A stretch of 64,000 bases of DNA from Pantoea cypripedii (GCF_011395035.1 NZ_CP024770.1:927670-991669); one strand, 5' to 3'; positions 1-8,459 are shown, counted from the first letter of the stretch. Notes: generated by a model not told the origin, from the letters alone. Translations and numbers: made by a program.

Positions 1-501
1 ATATTCGCCGGTTCTTATCAGTCGCTGATCCCGGTGCTGGCGGCGCAGAGCTTCCACGACACCGCCCGCTACACCGGCTGGTTTTTCAGTAGTGCGGGCG
101 TCGGTTCGCTGTGTTCAGCCGTGTTTATTTCAAGCCGGGTGTCACATCAGCAGCTGTTGCAATGGCTGCAAGTCGCGCCCTGGAGTGGCGTACTGGCGCT
201 GGCGGGGATCGCCTTGTCCCATCAGCCGCTGCTGACCTGCCTGTGCTTTCTGCTGCTCGGATTATCCCTGACGTTTTTCTCCACCATGATCAATTCCACC
301 CTGCAACACCGCAGCCCGTCAGAGCTGCGCGGCGGGGTGGTCGGCCTGTATAGCATGTCATTTCAGGGCACCATGCCGATCGGAAATCTATTAGTCGGGA
401 TGCTGGCTTCAGTGGGCAACATCACCCTGACTTTTCTGGTGATGGCGGCAGCACTGGCCGCTTTGCTCGCCGGGCAGTGGGGGATTTTGAAATGCCGATA
501 A
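1..501 (+). CDS. MFS transporter, C-terminal part (DHA3/EntS-like)
   Basis: This is the last 166 codons of a gene cut by the left edge; the frame is open from base 1 to the stop at 499-501. The protein is strongly hydrophobic, with about five membrane segments separated by short loops and a TLQHRSP/ELRG loop followed by VGLYSMSFQG, as in the C-terminal half of multidrug or siderophore exporters of the EntS (DHA3) type. The substrate cannot be told from this half. The stop lies 35 bases before the chosen start of the dehydrogenase gene, so the two may be cotranscribed. Confidence 0.8.
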   Translation: MFAGSYQSLIPVLAAQSFHDTARYTGWFFSSAGVGSLCSAVFISSRVSHQQLLQWLQVAPWSGVLALAGIALSHQPLLTCLCFLLLGLSLTFFSTMINSTLQHRSPSELRGGVVGLYSMSFQGTMPIGNLLVGMLASVGNITLTFLVMAAALAALLAGQWGILKCR

Positions 502-536
502 CACCCTTCCATCACAACGTAATGAAAGAAAAGAAG

Positions 537-1478
537 ATGAAAAAGACAATATTGATGGCGCGCACGCTGCCGGACGAGTTGGTTAAACAGCTACGTGAAC
601 ATTATCACCTCGTTGGCCCCTTAACCCGTCTGGATGGCAGTGATTTGCCGCAGGGCGCTGAGGCAGCCGAGGTTCTGCTGACCATGAGCAGCATTAAAAC
701 CGATAAGGCGCTGATCGATGCATTGCCTAAGTTGCAGCTGGTGAGCTGCTACGGTTCAGGGGTGGAGTTTGTCGATTGCGAGTATCTGAAACAGCGTGGC
801 ATCGCCCTTACCAATGCCGCCGGAACCAATGCCAGCAGCGTGGCGGAATTCACCATGGGGCTGATTTTAGCGGGTTCCCGACATATTTTAGCGGGCGATC
901 GTTTTCTGCGTACCGGTCTGTGGAAAGGCAACAGCGTCGAACGTTATCACCTCGTGCCGGGCTTACAGGATTGCCGACTTGGCATCTACGGACTGGGGGA
1001 GATTGGCGGCCGCATCGCCCGTCTGGGTGAGGCATTCAATATGTCCATCGGCTATCACAGCCGCAGCCGTAAGTCCGTTCCTTATCATTATCTGGCGAGC
1101 CTGGAACTACTGGCTGAATGGGCTGATATTCTGGTGGTCGCCACACGCGGCAGCGAAGAGAACTATCACGCCGTCAATGACAATATTCTTCAGCGGTTGG
1201 GGCCGCACGGCTATTTGATCAACATTGCGCGCGGGATGCTGGTGGATGAAACCGCGCTATGCAATGCGCTGGACGAAGGCCTGCTGGCCGGTGCTGCGCT
1301 GGATGTTTACGAGTCTGAACCCACGGTGTCTGCCCGCTTACGCGCCATGCAAAACGTGATTCTGACGCCGCATATCGCTGCCAATACGCATTATGCACAG
1401 GCCGCTCAACAGAAACGTATGCTGGATAATGTTGAATTATATTTCTCAGGCAGCCAGCTGATTGGCAGGGTATGTTAA
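537..1478 (+). CDS. D-isomer-specific 2-hydroxyacid dehydrogenase
   Basis: This 313-residue NAD(P)-dependent oxidoreductase is predicted to interconvert a 2-oxo acid and a D-2-hydroxy acid in the cytosol. The Rossmann fold is marked by GLGEIG at residues 152-157. The catalytic set of the family is visible: Arg232 in NIARG, Glu261 in DVYESEP and His279 in TPHIAANT. I start at ATG 537, just after a purine-rich GAAAAGAAG; in-frame ATGs at 492 and 522 lack a ribosome site and would overlap or crowd the preceding gene. It resembles glyoxylate/hydroxypyruvate reductases more than lactate dehydrogenases. The IclR and GntR genes that follow and the amino acid importer suggest a role in hydroxy- or amino-acid catabolism. 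The exact substrate is unknown. Confidence 0.88.
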   Translation: MKKTILMARTLPDELVKQLREHYHLVGPLTRLDGSDLPQGAEAAEVLLTMSSIKTDKALIDALPKLQLVSCYGSGVEFVDCEYLKQRGIALTNAAGTNASSVAEFTMGLILAGSRHILAGDRFLRTGLWKGNSVERYHLVPGLQDCRLGIYGLGEIGGRIARLGEAFNMSIGYHSRSRKSVPYHYLASLELLAEWADILVVATRGSEENYHAVNDNILQRLGPHGYLINIARGMLVDETALCNALDEGLLAGAALDVYESEPTVSARLRAMQNVILTPHIAANTHYAQAAQQKRMLDNVELYFSGSQLIGRVC

Positions 1479-1533
1479 TGCTAGTACATTACTTTTTATT
1501 GAATAATGGCTTTTGTTTACCTGACAGGAAATT

Positions 1534-2250
1534 ATGGCAAGGCAGAAAACTACCGATATCGATCGTTCCGTCAAAGCGGTTAAGCGTACCCTGGCGATCT
1601 TAGATGCCTTTGTTGATCACCCTGGTGGCATGACGCTCGGTGAACTGGAAGAAGCGACGGGTTTGTTCAAAAGCGTCATTATGCGTTACATGTTATCGCT
1701 GGAGGCTGAGCGTTATGTGTCCAAGCGGGTTGATGGTTGCTATGAACTGGGATCGCGCGCCTATCAATTAGGCTGTACCTATGAACGTACATTCAACCTG
1801 CGCGAACATGTTATGCCGGTGCTGAATAAACTGACCGAAGTGACGGTGGAAAGCAGCTCCTTCTTCGTGCGTGAAGGGGATTTTCGCCTCTGTCTGTATC
1901 GCAAAGATTCGCCGCAGCATATCCGCTCCAGCGTTCCCGTCGGCACCTTGTTGCCGATGGACGATACCTCTGCGGCGACGGCGTTACGCCATTTTGAGCA
2001 GGGCATACCGGAGGGCTGGACCTATTCACAAGGTGTGTTCACCTCGACCGGTGCCGGGAGCAACCTGCCAACCAGCCTGACGGCCTCAATGTCGGTTCCC
2101 ATCTTCAGGCACGATAACCAGCTGGCGGGCGCATTGGGTATTTCCGGTCCGATTATCCGCTTCAATCCCGAAGATGCCGACAGCCAGCAGCTGTTAATTG
2201 AGGAAGCCAGAAAACTGTCCTATGCACTTGGGGCAACCATCTATGAATAA
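1534..2250 (+). CDS. IclR-family transcriptional regulator
   Basis: This 238-residue protein has an N-terminal winged helix-turn-helix (about residues 12-72, beginning VKRTLAILDAF) and a C-terminal effector domain typical of IclR. AGGAA lies just before ATG 1534. IclR proteins usually sense small organic acids or aromatic metabolites and control a nearby catabolic operon. Its stop codon overlaps the start of the next regulator gene, so two regulators of different families are translationally linked. Likely targets are the hydroxyacid dehydrogenase upstream or the ABC/SHMT-like operon downstream; no operator was identified. Confidence 0.88.
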   Translation: MARQKTTDIDRSVKAVKRTLAILDAFVDHPGGMTLGELEEATGLFKSVIMRYMLSLEAERYVSKRVDGCYELGSRAYQLGCTYERTFNLREHVMPVLNKLTEVTVESSSFFVREGDFRLCLYRKDSPQHIRSSVPVGTLLPMDDTSAATALRHFEQGIPEGWTYSQGVFTSTGAGSNLPTSLTASMSVPIFRHDNQLAGALGISGPIIRFNPEDADSQQLLIEEARKLSYALGATIYE

Positions 2251-2920
2251 GGGAATGCCTATTTCACGCACCACTCTGCACAGTGAAATAGCCGATGCCA
2301 TCCGGGAGATGATCGTCAGTGGTGAGCTGGAGCCGGGCGACAGAATACCGGAGAAAGATCTCTGTGAACGGTTTGGCATTTCCCGTACCCCGTTGCGGGA
2401 AGCGCTTAAGGTGCTGGCAACCGAGGGTATGCTGGTTCTGCTGCCGCAACGTGGCGCACGCGTGGCGATGCTGACCGATGAAGAACTGTATGAGCTGTTT
2501 CCCATCATCGCCAGCCTGGAAGGTCTGGCCTGTGAACTGGCCTGCGAGAAAATCACCGATGAGGAGCTGGCGTCTATTGAACAGCTGCATGCCGAGATGC
2601 TGCAAACGTATCAGCAGCAGGACAAACTGGAATACGCCCGGCTGAATCGGGAAATCCATCTCGCCTTATTTGCTGCCGCCCGTAATCAATCCTTGCTGAC
2701 GCTTTACCGCAACCTGGAACAGCGCATCCGCAACATTCGCCATACCGTGCGCCAGTTGCCTGATGACTGGCGGCTGGCGATGCAGGAACATGAGGAGATC
2801 ATGATCTGCCTGCGCGCGCGCGAATCTGTCCGGCTGGCGCAAACCATGCGTCAGCACGTCATGAACACCGCCAACGCGGTACGTAACGCGATGAACGCCA
2901 GCCGATCCGCGGCCGATTAA
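2243..2920 (+). CDS. GntR-family regulator, FadR/FCD subfamily
   Basis: This is a 225-residue regulator. A GntR winged helix occupies about residues 8-75 (RTTLHSEIADAIREMI, then ISRTPLREALKVL). An all-helical FCD ligand domain follows, with the metal-type residues of that domain (for example REIHLALF and MRQHVM). ATG 2243 overlaps the IclR stop in ATGAATAA; ATG 2255 is an alternative. FCD regulators usually respond to organic acids or amino acids and repress the adjacent transport and catabolic genes, so the downstream ABC importer is the natural target. A GC-rich hairpin follows the stop. Confidence 0.88.
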   Translation: MNKGMPISRTTLHSEIADAIREMIVSGELEPGDRIPEKDLCERFGISRTPLREALKVLATEGMLVLLPQRGARVAMLTDEELYELFPIIASLEGLACELACEKITDEELASIEQLHAEMLQTYQQQDKLEYARLNREIHLALFAAARNQSLLTLYRNLEQRIRNIRHTVRQLPDDWRLAMQEHEEIMICLRARESVRLAQTMRQHVMNTANAVRNAMNASRSAAD

Positions 2921-2928
2921 AGATTTAG

Positions 2929-2947
2929 CGGCGAGGCTCCCTCGCCG
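2929..2947 (+). terminator. GC-rich hairpin after the GntR gene
   Basis: A perfect 8-bp stem (CGGCGAGG, loop CTC, CCTCGCCG) lies 9 bases after the GntR stop codon. No uridine tract follows, so it could be a weak terminator or an RNA-stabilising stem. It separates the regulators from the importer operon. Confidence 0.45.
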
Positions 2948-3155
2948 TTATCCCCTTAGTTTGACTTCCTATGCCCAGGCGCATGATGACGACTTTCTGC
3001 AATATGAATTCATTATACATTATTAATTTTCGTTGACGGGATCCTCGCCCACGCTTCATTCTGACCTCCAGCGCTTCCGCCTGCTGTCCCTGTCGGTAGC
3101 TGGCAACAGCCGAATTTTCCTTTGATTGCAGTATTTGGCTCACCTCGGAGAGATC

Positions 3156-4064
3156 ATGAAACAATATCTGCCACTGTTAACCGTCATCACCCTGGGATTG
3201 TCTGCTTTGCCGGTCGCCGGCGTTGAACTCAACGGAACATTGAAGAAAATTGCCGACAGCGGACAGATTTCCGTCGGGCATCGTGATGGCGCGGTGCCTT
3301 TTTCCTATTACGACGACAAGCAGAAGCCTATCGGCTACGCAATGGATATCTGTGGTGCGGTGGTGGACGCGGTGAAAACCAGGCTGAACAAGCCCGACCT
3401 CAAGGTTGATACCATGGCGGTGACTGGTGCCACGCGCATCCCGTTGCTGGCGAATGGCACCATCGACATGGAGTGTGGTACCACCACCAACAACGCTGAA
3501 CGACAAAAGCAGGTGACCTTCTCCACGACATATTTCGTCGCCGCCGTCCGCATCATGTCGAAGAAATCCGCACCGGTGGCGGATATGGCTGAGCTGAAAG
3601 GCAAAACGGTGGTCACGCTGTCTGGCACCACCAGCGTGAAGATCATCAACGAAGCGAATAATGCCCAGCATCTGGGGATGCGCATTCTGATGGCTAAAGA
3701 CCTGGGGGAGGGGATGCTGACGCTGGAAACCGGTCGCGCCGCCGCCTTTATCTTTGACGATGTCTCTCTGGCGGGTGCCCGCGCCACCGCCAAATCGCCT
3801 GATGACTATCAGATCTCCGATCAGCCCTTATCGGTAGAGCCGTATGGCATCATGCTGCGCCGCGACGATCCGCAGTTCAAAGCGCTGGTGAATTCCGCCA
3901 TTGAGGGGCTGTATAAAAGCGGAGCGATTAACGCCATCTATGCCAAATGGTTTACCCAGCCGATCGCGCCGATGAACGTCAACATGAACTTCCCGATGTC
4001 GGTACAGTTGACGAAAGCCATCGCTAATCCGACCGACGATCCGAATCCCGAACTGTATCGCTAA
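3156..4064 (+). CDS. Amino acid ABC transporter substrate-binding protein (GltI/PBP3 type)
   Basis: This is a 302-residue periplasmic binding protein with a signal peptide (about residues 1-20, ending LSALPVAG). ATG 3156 is preceded by GGAGAG. The type II periplasmic fold is indicated by QISVGHRDGAVPFSYYD near the N-terminus, GYAMDICGAVVDAV, and MECGTTTNNAERQKQVTFS in the middle. This pattern is typical of glutamate/aspartate-type binding proteins, which deliver polar amino acids to an inner-membrane permease. Two permease genes follow closely. The bound ligand is not known; the SHMT-like enzyme in the same operon points to a serine- or threonine-like amino acid or a hydroxy-amino acid. Confidence 0.9.
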   Translation: MKQYLPLLTVITLGLSALPVAGVELNGTLKKIADSGQISVGHRDGAVPFSYYDDKQKPIGYAMDICGAVVDAVKTRLNKPDLKVDTMAVTGATRIPLLANGTIDMECGTTTNNAERQKQVTFSTTYFVAAVRIMSKKSAPVADMAELKGKTVVTLSGTTSVKIINEANNAQHLGMRILMAKDLGEGMLTLETGRAAAFIFDDVSLAGARATAKSPDDYQISDQPLSVEPYGIMLRRDDPQFKALVNSAIEGLYKSGAINAIYAKWFTQPIAPMNVNMNFPMSVQLTKAIANPTDDPNPELYR

Positions 4065-4091
4065 GCCGCGAGACATGGGCAGGATAAACGT

Positions 4092-4823
4092 ATGAACTAC
4101 CACTGGAACTGGGCTGCCTTTTTCGATGTGTCGCTGGACGGCGCCCATACTTACTGGGAAACGCTGATCATGGGGCTGGGGTGGACAGCGGCCACGGCGA
4201 TCGGGGCTTTCGCCATTGCTTTGCTGCTCGGTTCGCTGGCTGGCGTGCTACGCAACGTACCGTCACCCTGGCTGAACTGTTGCGGCAGTGCCTTCGTTGA
4301 AGTGTTCCGTAACATTCCGCTGCTGATGCAGATGTTCCTGTGGTACTTCGTGTTGCCGGAAGCCTTGCCAAAGGAGGCCGGGGATTGGTTGAAACAACTG
4401 CCTGACGCCCAGTTTTATACTGCGGTGCTGTGCCTCGGTTGTTATCACGGCGCGCGCATGGCGGAAGTGTTGCGTGCCGGGCTGGAAAGCCTGTCCAAAG
4501 GCCAGCGTATGGCCGGGCAGGCGCTGGGACTGACGCTGCCCCAGACTTATCTCTATGTTCTGCTGCCGGTGGCGTATCGCATTGTGACGCCCGCCATCAC
4601 CTCAGAGTTCCTCAGCTGTACCAAAAATACCTCGGTGGCACTGGCTATTGGCCTGATAGAACTGACGGGCAGCGCCAGGGCGATGCAGGAAAATACTTTT
4701 CAGGTCTTCGAGGCTTTTAGCGTCGCCACCTTGCTGTATCTGCTGCTCAATATGACGATCGTCTTCACGATGCGCGGCATAGAAAAACGGGCCGCGCTGC
4801 CAGGCTACGGGAAAAAAGGATAG
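4092..4823 (+). CDS. Amino acid ABC transporter permease (GltJ-like)
   Basis: This is a 243-residue inner-membrane permease of the HisM/GltJ class with about five membrane helices. It shows FRNIPLLMQMFLWYF and the cytoplasmic coupling loop AEVLRAGLESLSKGQRMAGQALGLT (EAA-type). It lies 27 bases after the binding-protein gene and 3 bases before the second permease gene. The pair would form a heterodimeric channel. No ATPase subunit is encoded nearby, so an ATPase from elsewhere must serve it if the importer is functional. Confidence 0.9.
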   Translation: MNYHWNWAAFFDVSLDGAHTYWETLIMGLGWTAATAIGAFAIALLLGSLAGVLRNVPSPWLNCCGSAFVEVFRNIPLLMQMFLWYFVLPEALPKEAGDWLKQLPDAQFYTAVLCLGCYHGARMAEVLRAGLESLSKGQRMAGQALGLTLPQTYLYVLLPVAYRIVTPAITSEFLSCTKNTSVALAIGLIELTGSARAMQENTFQVFEAFSVATLLYLLLNMTIVFTMRGIEKRAALPGYGKKG

Positions 4824-4826
4824 GTT

Positions 4827-5519
4827 ATGCTGTCGGGATTTGACGTTCAAAGCATCATCAGCGCGCTGCCTTACCTGCTTTTGACCGGCATGCGCTTCAC
4901 CCTCAGCCTGACAGTCTGTGCCACGGTGATCGGCATTGTATTTGGCACCGCTCTGGCGATTATGCGCCTGTGCCGCTACCCGCTGCTGGTGATGATTGCC
5001 ACGGGTTACGTCAACCTGATGCGTTCGCTGCCACTGGTGTTGGTGATTTTCTGGTTCTACTTCCTGGTGCCTTATCTGTTGCAGTGGCTGACAGGATCCG
5101 CGTTTCCGGTGCGGGTGGATCCGTTCTGGTCATCGGTGATTACCTTCACCTTATTCGAGGCCTGCTATTTCTGCGAGATCGTTCGCTCAGGGATCCAGTC
5201 GCTGCCGCGCGGGCAGAGCAATGCTGCGCTGGCGCTGGGCCTCACTCCGGCGCAGTCCCTGTTTCACGTGATACTGCCGCAGGCGATGCGCAACATGCTG
5301 CCGCTGTTCCTCACACAAACCATCATCCTGTTTCAGGACACCTCGCTGGTTTACGTGCTGTCGATCACCGACTTCCTCGGTGCCGCCGCCAAAGTGGCGC
5401 AGCGCGATGGCCGCCTGCTGGAGATGTATCTGTTTGCGGCGGCGGTGTATTTCCTGATCTCTTATGGTGCTTCGCGCGGCGTGCGCTATTTGCAAAAGCG
5501 CGTCTCCATTGTGCGCTAG
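4827..5519 (+). CDS. Amino acid ABC transporter permease (GltK-like)
   Basis: This 230-residue permease is the partner of the preceding one. It has the family marker MRSLPLVLVIFWFYF and a coupling loop CEIVRSGIQSLPRGQSNAALALGLT. Five membrane helices are visible. The spacing of 3 bases to the upstream gene and 29 bases to the downstream gene indicates one operon. In Glt-type transporters the ATPase gene normally follows at this point; here an aminotransferase-fold enzyme takes its place. Confidence 0.9.
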   Translation: MLSGFDVQSIISALPYLLLTGMRFTLSLTVCATVIGIVFGTALAIMRLCRYPLLVMIATGYVNLMRSLPLVLVIFWFYFLVPYLLQWLTGSAFPVRVDPFWSSVITFTLFEACYFCEIVRSGIQSLPRGQSNAALALGLTPAQSLFHVILPQAMRNMLPLFLTQTIILFQDTSLVYVLSITDFLGAAAKVAQRDGRLLEMYLFAAAVYFLISYGASRGVRYLQKRVSIVR

Positions 5520-5548
5520 CACGACATTTCACTCTGACGGATGCTCCG

Positions 5549-6772
5549 ATGACTGTACCCCATACCGATGATTTCACCCTCTCCCCGAACGATCCAGATG
5601 CGCTGTTACGTGTGGCTGCGGGGCGGACTGAGACGCTGCAAAACGACCGTATCGTGCTCTACGCCGGAGCCAACCTGCCCAGCCCGGCCGCGATGGCCGC
5701 CTATGCGCCAGGGCTAAGTGCGTATCCGGCGATGGGTCCGGCTTTTGATAAAGAGCAACCGGATACCGGGTTGGTTTCGGCGCTGGAAGTCGCGCTAACG
5801 CAGGAAATCAATAGACTGCTTGGTTCAACCTGGGCAGAGACGCGCCTGCCCAATTGCACCACCGCCAATCTGGCAGTGTTCCACGCCTGCACTCAGCCTG
5901 GCGATTTATTGCTGGCACCGGCGGCGGCCCACGGTGGACATCTGAGTCAGCGCCGCGACGGGACACCGGCGCTGGCTGGCCTGCGTGTGGCGGATCTGCC
6001 GTTTGACGCAAATCATTGTTGCCTCGACGCGACAGCGGCGGCCGAACAGGTACGCCGCCTGCGACCAACGATGGTGATGCTGGGCCGTTCTGTGATGATC
6101 AAACCCGATGACGTGGCACCGGTGGTCGCAGCGGCACGCGAGGTGGGCGCGGTTACGGTGTTTGATGCATCCCACGTGCTGGGCCTGATTATCGGGGGTG
6201 TCTTTCCCAACCCGCTGGCACTGGGCGTTGATATACTGACCAGTTCTACCTACAAAACGCTGCCGGGACGCCCGCACAGCATCATTGCCGGGCGTGATAT
6301 TGGGCAGGGGAAACACGTAGCGCAGCTTATCGGGCAGCGATTTATCGCCAACGCCGACGCCGGATGTCTGCCGTCACTGCTGGTTACCCTGCGCGAGGCG
6401 CGTGAAGACGGTGCGCGTTATGCGCAGCAAATTTGCCGCAATACGCTGGCGATGGCCGGGGCGCTGACAGGGCTGGGCATCACGGTAATGGCGGCGGCAG
6501 CGGAGCAAACCGCGACTCACCAGTTGCTGGTGCCGATGAGCGACGATTTACCGGCGAGTTGCGTCATCGACAGCCTGGCCCGTCAGGGGGTGCTGGTCGG
6601 TACCTGCAACGATCCTCAGGCAGCCGGGAAGTTTGCTTTGCGGGTGGGCACCCAGTTTATGACCCGACAGGGATGTGATGAACAGGCGTTTGTTGGATTC
6701 GCGGTACGGCTGGCCGGGCTATTAACGCGCGGGCCGGATGGACGAATGTTTTGCTCTCCACAGATTTCATAA
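5549..6772 (+). CDS. Serine hydroxymethyltransferase-like PLP enzyme
   Basis: This 407-residue fold-type I PLP enzyme resembles glycine/serine hydroxymethyltransferase. TSSTYKTLPGRP carries the probable Schiff-base Lys236, and FDASH (205-209) supplies the usual Asp and His that contact PLP. LPNCTTANLAVF and HGGHLS match the cofactor pocket region. The family can cleave or form 3-hydroxy amino acids, including alpha-methylserine in some members. ATG 5549 is 29 bases after the permease stop; the much longer upstream reading frame overlaps the permease gene and is not coding. It is probably the catabolic enzyme for the amino acid imported by this operon. Folate-dependent or folate-independent activity cannot be decided. 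Confidence 0.8.
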   Translation: MTVPHTDDFTLSPNDPDALLRVAAGRTETLQNDRIVLYAGANLPSPAAMAAYAPGLSAYPAMGPAFDKEQPDTGLVSALEVALTQEINRLLGSTWAETRLPNCTTANLAVFHACTQPGDLLLAPAAAHGGHLSQRRDGTPALAGLRVADLPFDANHCCLDATAAAEQVRRLRPTMVMLGRSVMIKPDDVAPVVAAAREVGAVTVFDASHVLGLIIGGVFPNPLALGVDILTSSTYKTLPGRPHSIIAGRDIGQGKHVAQLIGQRFIANADAGCLPSLLVTLREAREDGARYAQQICRNTLAMAGALTGLGITVMAAAAEQTATHQLLVPMSDDLPASCVIDSLARQGVLVGTCNDPQAAGKFALRVGTQFMTRQGCDEQAFVGFAVRLAGLLTRGPDGRMFCSPQIS

Positions 6773-6775
6773 GCG

Positions 6776-6800
6776 AAAAAGGCCGCCCTTTGGGGCGACC
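6776..6800 (-). terminator. Rho-independent terminator of the DUF1471 gene
   Basis: On the minus strand the run GGTCGCCCC, AAAG, GGGCGGCC forms a hairpin with one mismatch and is followed by TTTTT. It sits between two converging genes and may also help end the SHMT-like operon. Confidence 0.7.
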
Positions 6801-6830
6801 TCTTCCGGCACTTCCTTTTGCGACCATCCG

Positions 6831-7046
6831 TTATTTGTACAGTTCGGCGGTCATGTGCACACGGTTATTGGTGTTGGCTTCGGTAATTTTATACTGATCG
6901 CCATGCTGTGCAGCCTGAGCGGCAACCTGAGCTTCAGCACCGTCCAGAGTATCGGCGGTAACGGAGATGCTCTGTGCGAAGCTGGCAGCTGACATCAGAG
7001 AAAGAGCGGCTGCGGCGGCGATGGTCATTGCTTTGATAGTTTTCAT
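6831..7046 (-). CDS. DUF1471 (YdgH/BhsA/McbA-like) periplasmic protein
   Basis: This is a 71-residue secreted protein with a signal peptide (MKTIKAMTIAAAAALSLMSA, cleaved near ASFA). The mature part of about 48 residues has the single DUF1471 domain, including the ISVTADTLDGAEAQVAAQA stretch and a final ELYK. Members such as BhsA and McbA are made under stress and affect biofilm and outer-membrane properties in E. coli. It is monocistronic, with a terminator downstream. The 5-prime side carries overlapping palindromes that may be regulatory. The function in this organism is inferred from family only. Confidence 0.85.
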   Translation of the reverse strand: MKTIKAMTIAAAAALSLMSAASFAQSISVTADTLDGAEAQVAAQAAQHGDQYKITEANTNNRVHMTAELYK

Positions 7047-7099
7047 GGTCTTATTCCTTAGTTTGTATGGTGGAAGACAGTGTGTCTTCGATGGGAATA

Positions 7100-7125
7100 A
7101 TGATAACCATGGTAACCATTATCAT
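7100..7125. promoter_or_regulatory. Overlapping palindromes upstream of the DUF1471 gene
   Basis: The region holds ATGATAA and TTATCAT arms 12 bases apart, and inside them ATGGT-A-ACCAT. It lies about 55-80 bases before the DUF1471 start. It is a possible operator; I cannot name the regulator. It has some likeness to Fur half-sites but does not match the full Fur consensus. Confidence 0.35.
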
Positions 7126-7246
7126 ATTAACAATAAATGCGGGTATTGTGATCATGCTAACTATTGCGGTGATAGGGAAAATCAATGAACATCATCCCCG
7201 GCAGGTTTCTGATATCTAAACCGACCCATAGTGGGTGGATAAGCAA

Positions 7247-8170
7247 ATGAATGTGATGGGAAATATTTTCAGGCTTGTTGTTCTTAGTTTTTTTCTGTCC
7301 GGCCCTGTGCTGGCGGCCGATCCGGCGCAGGTCTTGCTGGTTGGAGGGCAGGCCAGAACCTTTGCCCTCCATGTGCCTGATGGCTCCCCTCCGGGTGGCG
7401 GATTTCCGGTGATTCTGGCCTTTCATGGCGGAGGAATGAAAGGAGCCGGGATGGCGAGAATGACTGGACTCAATGCGGTGGCCGACAAAGACCGTTTTAT
7501 CGTCATTTATCCTGATGGCGTGGATAAACACTGGAATGATGGTCGCACCACTATCAAAAATCCGCAGGATGATGTCAGTTTCGTCGCGGCTTTGCTCGAC
7601 CAGGTTCAGCGTAGCTATGCCGTCAATCGCAGGCGTATCTTTGCCACTGGCATATCCAATGGAGCATTGTTTACCGAGCGTCTTGGTTGTGATCTTTCAT
7701 CGCGTATCGCCGCCATTGCGTCTGTGGCGGGTTCACTTCCTGCTGATCTGGTCCCGGCTTGTCGGCCTGAAAAGCCAGTTGCGGTGATGCAGATAAACGG
7801 CATGGCTGACCCCATCATGCCTTACGAGGGTGGATGGGTGGAAGATTTTGGCGGCAGGGGGGAAGGGGGACAGGTCACATCTGTGGCTGAAACGGCTGCG
7901 TTTTGGGGCAGACACAACGGATGTACTGGTCAGTCCAAACCCGTACTCCTGCCGGTTGTTGTGATGTCCGATCCCACAAGGATCGTGCGTACTGATTACA
8001 GCAACTGTCCACCTGTTGGTAAGGTTACCGTCCTTGCGGTGAGGGGAGGAGGTCACGTCTGGCCCGGTAACAGCCAGTCTTTCCATCCGCGTATTACCGG
8101 GCAACCGAGCCTGCAGATTAACGCCAGCGAAGTGATTGCACATTTTTTCTTATCTTTACCAGAGAGATAA
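7247..8170 (+). CDS. Secreted PHB-depolymerase-like / LpqC-family esterase
   Basis: This 307-residue alpha/beta hydrolase has a signal peptide ending near VLAAD. Family marks include FHGGGMKG (oxyanion region), DGVDKHWNDGR, the nucleophile motif GISNGA, the ADPIMPYEGG acid loop and GGGHVWPG with the catalytic His. Relatives include polyhydroxybutyrate depolymerases, feruloyl esterases and LpqC. It is predicted to cleave ester bonds in the periplasm or outside the cell. ATG 7247 is preceded by GGTGGA; GTG 7235 and ATG 7256 are alternatives. It stands alone. Other exported esterases lie 6-15 kb away, which suggests a general theme of ester use. Confidence 0.82.
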   Translation: MNVMGNIFRLVVLSFFLSGPVLAADPAQVLLVGGQARTFALHVPDGSPPGGGFPVILAFHGGGMKGAGMARMTGLNAVADKDRFIVIYPDGVDKHWNDGRTTIKNPQDDVSFVAALLDQVQRSYAVNRRRIFATGISNGALFTERLGCDLSSRIAAIASVAGSLPADLVPACRPEKPVAVMQINGMADPIMPYEGGWVEDFGGRGEGGQVTSVAETAAFWGRHNGCTGQSKPVLLPVVVMSDPTRIVRTDYSNCPPVGKVTVLAVRGGGHVWPGNSQSFHPRITGQPSLQINASEVIAHFFLSLPER

Positions 8171-8188
8171 ACAGGCGGATAGATGGTA

Positions 8189-8307
8189 TTAGTTACAACA
8201 AACTGAACCTGCCGAGTTAATCTTCCGCCCGGTGAATTCATTGCGAAGCTTACCAGCAAGCTGAGGACGCAATGTATTGAGTGATTCTTAGAGGCTGTTG
8301 TAACTAA
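8189..8307. repeat. MITE-like element with 12-bp terminal inverted repeats
   Basis: TTAGTTACAACA at 8189-8200 is repeated exactly inverted at 8296-8307. Inside, CATTGCG (8239-8245) pairs with CGCAATG (8268-8274) and encloses an AGCTT/AAGCT stem. The 119-bp element is non-coding. If the outer TA dinucleotides are a target duplication, it could be a miniature element moved by an IS630/Tc1-type transposase, but this is inference. A structured RNA is the alternative. Confidence 0.4.
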
Positions 8308-8311
8308 GTGG

Positions 8312-8343
8312 CTTGCCTTCCCTGTACAAACAGGAAAGGCAAG
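8312..8343. repeat. Hairpin upstream of the small ORF
   Basis: CTTGCCTTCCCTG and CAGGAAAGGCAAG pair over 12 of 13 positions around a TACAAA loop. It begins 5 bases after the MITE-like element and ends 17 bases before the start of a 32-residue reading frame. It could be a terminator without a T tract or a leader structure. Confidence 0.45.
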
Positions 8344-8360
8344 ATATTCCAGGGACAACG

Positions 8361-8459
8361 ATGAGCCTATCGTTTAAAGCGGGGTTATTGCTGGTCGTAT
8401 TGGGGAGTCTGCTGGCTATTTATGCCGGAACCAGGATCCAGGGGCATAGACTTCCTTAA
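8361..8459 (+). CDS. Putative 32-residue single-span membrane protein
   Basis: An ATG preceded by AGGGA (8351-8355) opens a 32-residue frame: a short basic N-terminus (MSLSFKAG), one hydrophobic segment of about 14 residues (LLLVVLGSLLAIYA), and a basic tail (GTRIQGHRLP). The layout is that of small inner-membrane proteins. No homologue is recognised. The next gene starts 59 bases on. Confidence 0.4.
   Translation: MSLSFKAGLLLVVLGSLLAIYAGTRIQGHRLP

Noticed and set aside
4970..5548. Long upstream extension of the SHMT-like reading frame
   Set aside because: It overlaps the second permease gene entirely and is rich in unlikely residues; the homologous protein begins at ATG 5549.
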